Shown here piece by piece: positions 10,437 to 16,221 of a DNA stretch of 23,362 bases; within the stretch, counting starts at the first letter, position 1; every line of letters begins with the position of its first letter. The stretch is taken from positions 1 through 23,362 of the forward strand of contig DAOPPX010000085.1 of the NCBI GenBank assembly GCA_035358715.1, read 5' to 3'. The position numbers and the translations under genes were made by a program. A model generated the notes under the pieces. That model was not told where the DNA came from. It ran no database searches and saw only the letters and a list, made by a program, of their open reading frames with translations. This DNA comes from UBA8199 sp035358715 (GTDB taxonomy: Bacteria > Verrucomicrobiota > Verrucomicrobiia > Limisphaerales > UBA8199).

Positions 10437-11498
10437 ATGGAAAGGCGCCCCAAGATTTTATTGGCGGACGACAATCCGGATTTGCTGGAGCTGTACCGGG
10501 AAATGCTGGCACAGTTGCCCGGCCACCCGGAGATTCAGACCGCAGCCGGCGGGGCGCGCGCGCTGGCGATGCTGGAGGCCGAGCCGTTCCAGGTGCTGAT
10601 TTGCGACCTGAAAATGCCGAAGATGGACGGCCTGCAGGTGCTGGCGATTGTGCGGCGCAAGTACCCGGACCTGCGCACGGTGGCGCTGACCGCCGAGGTG
10701 GATGAGCAGTTTCGCTCTCGCGCCTACGCGCTGGGCGTGGACCTGTTCTGGACCAAGCCCGCCACCGAGCACGAGACCCGGCTGTTCCTGGAGTGTGTTG
10801 CGTCCCTGATCGGGCGCGAATCGGAGGTCGGGTTTCGCGGCGTGCAAACCCGCAGCCTCATGGACATCATCCAGATGGAATGCCTTTCGCAGAGCTCGGC
10901 CGTGCTGCGCATTACCAACGGCCCGCTCAGCGGGAAGATCTGGATTCAGGACGGCGAGTTGATTGATGCCGAGGCGGCCGACCTCGGCGGAGAGCCCGCC
11001 TTTCAAAGGATCCTGTCCTGGAAAGCGGGCAACTTTGAAATGCTGCCCGCCGAACCGAGTCGGCCCCGCCAGATTCTCAAGTCTTACAACGCGCTGCTCC
11101 TCGAATCGGCGCAGGCCCTGGACGAATCGCGCAGCGGCGTGACCGCCGAGGGCGCGCCCAAAACGCAGCCCTCGCCGCTGGCGCAGGTGGCAAAGGTCGA
11201 AGGGGTCGAGTTTGCGCTGACCATGCAAGCCGGCAAACCAGGGCAACATGCCGCGCGCGGCCTGGAAAACCCCGAGCGCATGGCCGCCTGGGCGCGGCAG
11301 AGCCTGGAACGGTTCCGCTCGCTGGGGGATCGGCTGGGCGCGGGCGCCCTGGAACGGATCGAGGGCTTTGGCCCGCAACGCCATGTCACACTGGCGGCCC
11401 AGGAGCAAACGGAGTTTTGTGTCGGCTGGAAGAATACCCTGGCCCCGGACGAGGTCCGGGACCTGATGAAGAAGGTGCTGGCGCTATGGGCCTCCTGA
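10437..11498 (+). CDS. response regulator: receiver, PATAN (DUF4388) and probable roadblock-like C-terminal domain
   Basis: 353 aa. The receiver domain (about 5-125) has the full active site: Asp11/Asp12, phospho-acceptor Asp57 in ICDLKMP, Thr85 and Lys107. Residues about 134-235 match the PATAN/DUF4388 pattern (GFRGVQTRSLMDIIQMECLS, SGKIWIQDGELIDAEA, GEPAFQRILSWKAGNFE), a module often found with MglA/roadblock systems and first known from cyanobacterial PatA. The last ~100 residues run strand (GVEFALTMQAG), long helix (AWARQSLERFRSLGDRLG), strands (HVTLAAQ, EFCVGWK) and helix, which I read as a roadblock-like fold; this part is inference. There is no DNA-binding domain, so output is probably by protein contact. 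ATG 10437 is preferred to the TTG one codon earlier because it follows AGG by 6 bases. No histidine kinase is in the window. The 102-aa gene overlaps its 3' end by 13 bases. Confidence 0.88.
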   Translation: MERRPKILLADDNPDLLELYREMLAQLPGHPEIQTAAGGARALAMLEAEPFQVLICDLKMPKMDGLQVLAIVRRKYPDLRTVALTAEVDEQFRSRAYALGVDLFWTKPATEHETRLFLECVASLIGRESEVGFRGVQTRSLMDIIQMECLSQSSAVLRITNGPLSGKIWIQDGELIDAEAADLGGEPAFQRILSWKAGNFEMLPAEPSRPRQILKSYNALLLESAQALDESRSGVTAEGAPKTQPSPLAQVAKVEGVEFALTMQAGKPGQHAARGLENPERMAAWARQSLERFRSLGDRLGAGALERIEGFGPQRHVTLAAQEQTEFCVGWKNTLAPDEVRDLMKKVLALWAS

Positions 11499-11794
11499 AG
11501 CTTTTTGCCAAACCGGCGCCCACCCTGCTTCGCCTGCCCTCCGGCAGCTTCACCGTGGACCGCGAGGGCACCGTGCTCACCGGCACGCTGCCGTCGAGCT
11601 TCCCGGCCAATGTGGTGAAGGACATCGCCCGGCAGGTCCTCGCCACCTTTGGGGAAGCCGCCGCGGCCCAACTGCCCCTGGCCGAGCTGATTATCAACTA
11701 CCCGAGCCTGAAGATCAGCGCCCGCGAACTGCGCGGCGGCGCGATCGTCTTCCTGGCGCCCAAAGCGCCCGCCTCCCCAATGAGCCTCAGCTAA
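11486..11794 (+). CDS. small protein, probable roadblock-like fold
   Basis: 102 aa, no family recognised with certainty. The order of elements follows the roadblock/LC7 pattern: a strand-turn-strand (SFTVDREGTVLTGTLP, about 19-34), one long amphipathic helix (ANVVKDIARQVLATFGEAAA), then strands (LAELIINYPSLKISARELRG and GAIVFLAP). It would be a minimal single-domain version. The ATG lies inside the 3' end of the response regulator gene (13-base overlap), implying coupled translation. The frame stays open upstream to a start at 11417, but that extension is Gly/Pro-rich shadow sequence. If the fold call is right, it is the fourth roadblock unit of the locus and could pair with the GTPase or with the other roadblock proteins. 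Confidence 0.65.
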   Translation: MGLLKLFAKPAPTLLRLPSGSFTVDREGTVLTGTLPSSFPANVVKDIARQVLATFGEAAAAQLPLAELIINYPSLKISARELRGGAIVFLAPKAPASPMSLS

Positions 11795-11806
11795 CCCCGC
11801 CATCCT

Positions 11807-12214
11807 ATGAGCGACAACAAATTGGACCAACTCGTTGACCAGGTAGAGAACTACATTGAATGCTGGAAGCAGTTCAACAACTTCGTCAACCTGGCGCACA
11901 GCAAGAAGTTCAGCCTGGAGGACGAGAACCAGTTCCTGGAGATCAAGAGCGTCCTGGTCCAGCAACTGGAGTTGATCCTGGCGACCGTCGAAGTGCCCTC
12001 CCCTACCCGCGAGGAGATCCATGCCCTGATTACGGAGGCGCCGTCCCTGCGCTCCCTCAGCGACCTCAACGAAGGCGCCCTGCGCAATCTCGAAAGCCAA
12101 TGGCACCGGATCTACGTCGGCTGGCACTCCATTCTCGGCCAGCTCAAAGTCCGCCAGCGGGGCGAGTCCTCCAAATCCGGCATTGGCTCGGTCTTCGGCA
12201 AGAAGAAGAAGTAG
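11807..12214 (+). CDS. helical protein of unknown function in the GTPase locus
   Basis: 135 aa, not recognised. Residues 1-60 and 75-118 are almost entirely predicted helix, with heptad-like hydrophobic spacing (LDQLVDQVENYIECWKQF, FLEIKSVLVQQLELIL). The C-terminus is basic and flexible (GSVFGKKKK). There is no signal peptide, membrane segment or enzyme motif. It starts 12 bases after the 102-aa gene on the same strand, so it belongs to the response regulator operon. A helical adaptor or membrane-surface-binding role through the lysine tail is conceivable but unsupported. Confidence 0.75.
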   Translation: MSDNKLDQLVDQVENYIECWKQFNNFVNLAHSKKFSLEDENQFLEIKSVLVQQLELILATVEVPSPTREEIHALITEAPSLRSLSDLNEGALRNLESQWHRIYVGWHSILGQLKVRQRGESSKSGIGSVFGKKKK

Positions 12215-12319
12215 CAACCTCCACAGGCGCATCAAGCTCGCCGGGTTGGCAGGGGCGTTTCGCCGGGACATCCCTGTTTGTGCACGGGCGGGCGCCTCGG
12301 CGCGGCGTCCCTGGCGGCG

Positions 12320-12805
12320 TCAGTCTTTCCCCTTCCTCTGCTCGGCGAAGAAGTTCTGGAGCAGCGCGCGGCATTCCGCTTCGCGCACGCCGCCGGTGAT
12401 CGCGCAGCGGTGATTGAACGTCGGGAATTGCAGGAGGTTCAACGCGCTGCCCGCCGCGCCCGCCTTCGGGTCGCTCGCGCCGTACACCACGCGGGCCAGG
12501 CGCACGTGCACGATGGCCCCGGCGCACATCGGGCAAGGCTCTTTGGTGACGTAGAGGGTGCAATCCGTCAGCCGCCAGTCGCCCGTCGCCTCCTCGGCCT
12601 GCGTCAACGCCAGCATCTCCGCATGCGCCGTGGCGTCTTTGAGCAGCTCCACCTGGTTAAAGGAGCGGGCAATGATCCGCCCCTCGAGTGCCACGACGGC
12701 GCCGACCGGCACCTCCTCCGCCGCGTAGGCCCTGGCCGCCTGGCGCAAGGCTTCGCCCATGAAATAATGGTCGCTCTGCAGGTCAATAACGGGCTCGTCA
12801 GGCAT
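12320..12805 (-). CDS. tadA: tRNA-specific adenosine deaminase
   Basis: A 161-aa zinc deaminase that converts A34 to inosine in the tRNA-Arg anticodon. The active site is complete: HAE (His61, Glu63) and PCPMC (Cys91, Cys94), with the EVPVGAVV strand before them and VRLARVVYGASDPKAGA after. Length fits TadA (E. coli about 167 aa). I take the ATG at 12805; a TTG two codons upstream is also in frame. The start overlaps the end of the Nudix gene by 8 bases, so the two are translated together. It converges with the 135-aa gene across a 105-base gap with no obvious terminator. Confidence 0.92.
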   Translation of the reverse strand: MPDEPVIDLQSDHYFMGEALRQAARAYAAEEVPVGAVVALEGRIIARSFNQVELLKDATAHAEMLALTQAEEATGDWRLTDCTLYVTKEPCPMCAGAIVHVRLARVVYGASDPKAGAAGSALNLLQFPTFNHRCAITGGVREAECRALLQNFFAEQRKGKD

Positions 12806-13301
12806 GAGCAACCCTCGACTCCTCCAATGTCCACTCGTTGTGTCCGTCCGGGTAACAATGGCAATGCGCGGCGAAGAACCCGCCGCGGTGCTGCCAGAAC
12901 CAGGGCCAAATGCGCTCGCGGTCCGTCTGCGGTATGCTCAGCCCCTCCAGTGCCTCACGCGGGAAGAACTGGAAGCGCCCCTCCCGGTGCGCGAGCGGCA
13001 GCGAGGTCAGCCGCGGCTTGACCCCGAACAGGAACATCAGCCAGTGGCTCTGGCCCTGGTAACCATGCTCGCTGACCAGGCCGGTCAGTTGCAGGTCCTG
13101 GGAACAGAGGGTCAGGCCGAGCTCTTCCCGAGCCTCGCGGCAGGCGCAGGCATAGGGAGATTCCCCTGTGTCCGCGTGGAGTTTCCCGCCGCAGGGACTC
13201 CACAACCCGCGATTGGGTTCCTGCGCCCGCTCCAACAGCAGGATTTCATCACGCTCGTTGAAGCAATAGAGCAGCGTCGCCAGTTTGTAGGGCAGTATCA
13301 T
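12798..13301 (-). CDS. Nudix (NUDIX) hydrolase
   Basis: A 167-aa member of the MutT/Nudix superfamily, which cleaves nucleoside diphosphates linked to another moiety. The Nudix box is clear at about residues 38-63: GGKLHADTGES followed by REAREELGL, giving the catalytic REXXEE core. The spacing from the first glycine of the box to Glu is two residues longer than the usual G-x5-E. The specific substrate (8-oxo-dGTP, ADP-ribose or other) is not visible. The C-terminal part is rich in aromatic residues and histidine (IWPWFWQHRGGFFAAHCHCYPDG, in two segments IWPWFWQHRGG and FFAAHCHCYPDG). It is upstream of tadA and overlaps it by 8 bases. Confidence 0.88.
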   Translation of the reverse strand: MILPYKLATLLYCFNERDEILLLERAQEPNRGLWSPCGGKLHADTGESPYACACREAREELGLTLCSQDLQLTGLVSEHGYQGQSHWLMFLFGVKPRLTSLPLAHREGRFQFFPREALEGLSIPQTDRERIWPWFWQHRGGFFAAHCHCYPDGHNEWTLEESRVAHA

Positions 13302-13401
13302 GCCAGCGCAGTTCAGGGTACACGGATTCGCATCACGCAGGAGACTATCCTAAGCGCTGCCGCGATCGGCGGCGAATTCTTTCGTTAACCAAAGAAAACG
13401 C

Positions 13402-13429
13402 TTGTTTCCGCGCCACGCTTGGGTATTTT
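13402..13429 (+). promoter_or_regulatory. weak candidate promoter of the aminotransferase gene
   Basis: TTGTTT (13402-13407), a 16-base spacer and TATTTT (13424-13429, 4 of 6), ending 8 bases before the ATG at 13438. The -35 matches only 3 of 6. It is listed because the geometry repeats that seen at several other genes here. Confidence 0.3.
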
Positions 13430-13437
13430 CCCGGCCC

Positions 13438-14622
13438 ATGAAAGTTCCTTTTTACGGCCATGTCCGTCAGTACCATAACATCAAGTCGGAAATTGATAAG
13501 AACATTAAGACCGTTCTGGAGAGCGGCTCCTATGTCATGGGGCCCATGCTCAAGAAGTTCGAGGCCGAGCTGGCGGCCTACCACGGCACCAAGTACGCCG
13601 TGGGCCTGGGCAACGGCACTGACGCCATCTGGCTGGCGCTGATGGGCCTGGGCATCGGCCCCGGCGACGAAGTCATCACCCACCCGAACACCTTCTTTGC
13701 GACCGCCGAAGCCATCTGGATTGCCGGCGCCACCGCCGTCTTCGTGGACTGCTGCCCCGACAGCAAGTGCATCTGCCCGGACAGGATCGAAGCCGCCATC
13801 ACGCGCAAGACCAAGGCCATCATCCCCGTGCACCTTTACGGCCAGTGCGCCGATATGATTGCCATCAGCAAGATCGCCAGGAAACACAAACTCAAGGTGA
13901 TCGAGGACAACGCCCAGGCCATCGGCGCGCGCGGACCGAAGTTCAAGATCGGCCAGCTCAGCGATGCGGCCACCACCAGCTTCATCATTCAGAAGAACCT
14001 GGGCACCTTCGGTGACAGCGGCGCGCTCGTCACCAACAACGCCGCCCTTGACGCCGCCGTCCGCCGCCTGCGCAACCACGGCTCCACGGCCCGCAACGTG
14101 CACAGCTACGGCTTCAACAGCCGCCTGGACGATCTCCACGCCGGCATCCTCAGCGCCAAGCTCAAGCACATTGACGAATACAACGACGCCCGCCGCAAAT
14201 GGGCCGCCCGCTACACGCAGGGCCTGAAGGGCTGCAAGACCTTTGACCTGCCGGTTGCGCTGAAGGGCTACCGCCACGTCTTCCACCTCTACGTCATCGA
14301 GGTCAAGAAGCCCCAGTGGCGCGACCAGTTGCTGGATTACCTGGTCAAGAACGGCGTGGACGCCAAGACCCACTACTCGATCGCCATCCACAAACAGGCC
14401 GGGTATCCGTGGGGCAAGAAGGCGCGCATCGTCGGCAGCGTCGCCAACGCCGAAGCCAACGCCGCCTGCTGCATCAGCCTCCCGATGTTCCCCGAGCTCA
14501 CCGCGAGGGAAGTGGACTACGTCGTGGCCAAGGTCAAGGAATGGGATGCGAAGTTCGCCTCCCAGGCCCCCGCTGGCAAAGGGCCCGCTCAAGGCGGCGC
14601 CTGCTGCTGCTGCTGCAAGTAG
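13438..14622 (+). CDS. DegT/DnrJ/EryC1/StrS-family PLP-dependent sugar aminotransferase with poly-Cys tail
   Basis: 394 aa. Proteins of this family transfer an amino group to a keto-sugar nucleotide, usually for surface polysaccharide or modified sugar synthesis. Visible features are the VGLGNGTDAIWLAL N-terminal PLP-domain segment (55-68), GDEVITHPNTFFAT (76-89), EDNAQAIGA (156-164, PLP ring contacts Asp157 and Gln160) and the Schiff-base lysine in QKNLGTFGDSGA (Lys186). The family length is about 370-400 aa. The end is odd: after VKEWDAKF comes a low-complexity APAGKGPAQGGA linker and then five consecutive cysteines (389-393) and a final lysine, encoded by five TGC codons. ATG 13438 is chosen because KVPFYGHVRQY is the normal family start. 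The oxidoreductase gene follows after 100 bases, a common pairing in amino-sugar pathways. Confidence 0.9.
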   Translation: MKVPFYGHVRQYHNIKSEIDKNIKTVLESGSYVMGPMLKKFEAELAAYHGTKYAVGLGNGTDAIWLALMGLGIGPGDEVITHPNTFFATAEAIWIAGATAVFVDCCPDSKCICPDRIEAAITRKTKAIIPVHLYGQCADMIAISKIARKHKLKVIEDNAQAIGARGPKFKIGQLSDAATTSFIIQKNLGTFGDSGALVTNNAALDAAVRRLRNHGSTARNVHSYGFNSRLDDLHAGILSAKLKHIDEYNDARRKWAARYTQGLKGCKTFDLPVALKGYRHVFHLYVIEVKKPQWRDQLLDYLVKNGVDAKTHYSIAIHKQAGYPWGKKARIVGSVANAEANAACCISLPMFPELTAREVDYVVAKVKEWDAKFASQAPAGKGPAQGGACCCCCK

Positions 14623-14640
14623 CCATCCATTATACCCTGC

Positions 14641-14673
14641 ACGGGCGCCGCGGGATTCTTCCTGGGCGCCCGT
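14641..14673 (+). terminator. hairpin between aminotransferase and oxidoreductase genes
   Basis: ACGGGCGCC (14641-14649) pairs perfectly with GGCGCCCGT (14665-14673) around 15 bases. It is followed by pyrimidine-rich sequence but no true T-run. It could attenuate read-through or stabilise the upstream mRNA. Confidence 0.3.
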
Positions 14674-14722
14674 CTTCACTACTTCCCCCCGAACCCGTAA
14701 CACGCAATATGCAACACGTTCT

Positions 14723-15796
14723 ATGAGCAAATACTCCGTCCTCATCGTCGGCATGGGCAAACGCGGCATGCACCACGCCACCGCCTTCAACGCCAATCCC
14801 AGGTTCCAGGTCACCGGCATCTGCGACATTGATCCGAAGCGCCTCGATGACGCCGCCACCAAACTGGGCAACCCACAAAAGGGCACCGATGCCGCCGCGC
14901 TGGCCAAGGCCGTGAAGCCCGATGTTTTCTGCTTCTGCACCTTGCCGAACCTGCGGACGCCGATGATCCGGGCGGCCATCGCTGGCGGCGCCAGGCTGAT
15001 CGCCTTCGAGAAACCCGTCGCCCTCACCAGCGCCGAGTTGTTCACCGTGCGCGACCTGCTGAAGACGTCCGGCGCCAGGGCCGTCGTCAGCCATCAGCAC
15101 CGGTACGGCAAGCATTACCAGAAGGTGAAGGAAATCATCGCCAGCGGCGCGCTCGGCCGCGTGCACACCGTCTATGCCAGCTCGCCCGGCTGGATGACCC
15201 ACATGCTCTCCCACCTCATTGATTACACCTGCTGGTTCAATAACTACACGCCGGCAACGTGGGTCATGGCCCAGGCCGCTGGCCGGGCCAAGTTTGGCGA
15301 TAACCACCCCTCGCCCGACTACATCGGCGGCTTTGTGCAATTCGCCAACGGCGTGCGCGGCATCTACGAGTGCGGTGCCGGCGCGCCCGATCAGCCGGAG
15401 GTCGCCAAGTGGTGGGGCAAGAACCGCATCGGCGCGCAGGGCACAGAGGGCTTCGCCGAAGTCCTCACCAACGGCGGCTGGCGCGCGGTGACCAAGAGCG
15501 GCGGCTGCCAGTCCGGCGACGGCGCGATGAACTACGACCTCGACATGCCGCCCTACATCCAGGAAATGGCCGACTGGCTGGATGACGGCAGCAAGCCGCA
15601 CCAATGCAATTTCGACCACGCCGCCCTCGGCGCCGAGATCATGCTCGCCATGCAGCGCAGCGCCGTCGAAGGCGGCCAGGTCGCCTTGCCGCTTTCAGCC
15701 GGCGCGGACGAGCAAGCCCTGCTCAAGGCCAGGATCGCCGACCGCCCGGTTCTCGTCTCCTGCGAGCAGAATAAGAAGGAGTTCGGCCTGGCCTAA
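14723..15796 (+). CDS. Gfo/Idh/MocA-family NAD(P)-dependent oxidoreductase
   Basis: 357 aa, cytoplasmic. The N-terminal Rossmann fold opens with YSVLIVGMGKRGMHHA and has CDIDPKR at the end of the second strand. FEKPVAL carries the EKP motif of the family that lines the active site, and the C-terminal substrate domain includes HLIDYTCWF and GGFVQFANGVRGIYECGAG. The sugar substrate is unknown. ATG 14723 is chosen because MSKYSVLIVG starts directly at the first strand; the frame is open far upstream, but that part reads through the hairpin and is Pro/Ser-rich noise. It has no signal peptide, unlike the Tat-exported relative at 19283. The stop codon overlaps, tail to tail, the stop of the remnant on the other strand. 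Confidence 0.9.
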   Translation: MSKYSVLIVGMGKRGMHHATAFNANPRFQVTGICDIDPKRLDDAATKLGNPQKGTDAAALAKAVKPDVFCFCTLPNLRTPMIRAAIAGGARLIAFEKPVALTSAELFTVRDLLKTSGARAVVSHQHRYGKHYQKVKEIIASGALGRVHTVYASSPGWMTHMLSHLIDYTCWFNNYTPATWVMAQAAGRAKFGDNHPSPDYIGGFVQFANGVRGIYECGAGAPDQPEVAKWWGKNRIGAQGTEGFAEVLTNGGWRAVTKSGGCQSGDGAMNYDLDMPPYIQEMADWLDDGSKPHQCNFDHAALGAEIMLAMQRSAVEGGQVALPLSAGADEQALLKARIADRPVLVSCEQNKKEFGLA

Positions 15797-15921
15797 CGGC
15801 GTCGCTGGATTTCCCGCAGTTGTCTCACGGTCACGCGGTCGTGGTCGCGATTCATCGCTTCCTTGGCGCGAATCAAGGCGAACTCAACGAGCCGGCGCGT
15901 CAGTTCACTGAGGTTCTGCAT
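15793..15921 (-). pseudogene. remnant of a nucleotidyltransferase-type gene with an internal deletion
   Basis: The 42-residue frame from the ATG at 15919-15921 begins MQNLSELTRRLV, typical of the N-terminus of small nucleotidyltransferase-fold (MNT/AbiEii-like) proteins of toxin-antitoxin-like pairs. It continues at once as ALIRAKEAMNRDHDRVTVRQ, typical of their C-terminus. The roughly 100 residues between, which hold the GS...D.D catalytic region, are missing, so the gene looks collapsed by an in-frame deletion. A good GGAG Shine-Dalgarno sequence sits 7 bases before the ATG, so the short peptide may still be made. Family assignment is from memory of the pattern and is moderate. Confidence 0.45.
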
Positions 15922-16210
15922 TCCGTTTCTCCATGGCGGCGCGGAGAGACTCAGCGAAACGCAGCGCATCATCATTGGCTTGCATGCGCTCCCAGGGTGT
16001 CTTGGCCAGGCTGTCCTCGAGCAACCCGGCGTTTACACCATCTGTGGTGTTCTGGTGCCAGTGATGACACACAGCCATGTCCCTTTTCGGTACACGCGCG
16101 CCATGCTGTTCCCAAGCTGCTTCACCGCCTGGCAGTGCCCGCGCCCCGGCCTGTAATCCGTAGCTTTTTGCTTCGCATAGAAGTCGCACAAGGCACAGTA
16201 ATTGCGGCAT
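15905..16210 (-). pseudogene. partner fragment of the nucleotidyltransferase remnant, upstream part doubtful
   Basis: Only the end of this 101-aa frame looks like protein: LAKTPWERMQANDDALRFAE and SLRAAMEKRNAEPQ, a helical segment of the kind encoded just ahead of MNT-type nucleotidyltransferase genes. It overlaps the remnant ATG by 17 bases, as a real gene pair would. The first ~55 residues are low in conserved pattern. On the same strand another frame (about 16033-16220) reads CRNYCALCDFYAKQKA and RPGRGHCQAVKQLG, which looks more protein-like there, so a frameshift within one former gene is possible. No signal tells which start is used. The 425-base gap between the oxidoreductase and kinase genes holds only these remnants. 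Confidence 0.35.
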
Positions 16211-16221
16211 TGGAGCCGCAG

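Noticed and set aside
13345..15619. Long minus-strand open frames opposite the aminotransferase and oxidoreductase genes (566 and 329 codons)
   Set aside because: They are exact antisense shadows of well-supported genes, with Val/Gly/Ala-rich composition and no recognisable domain.
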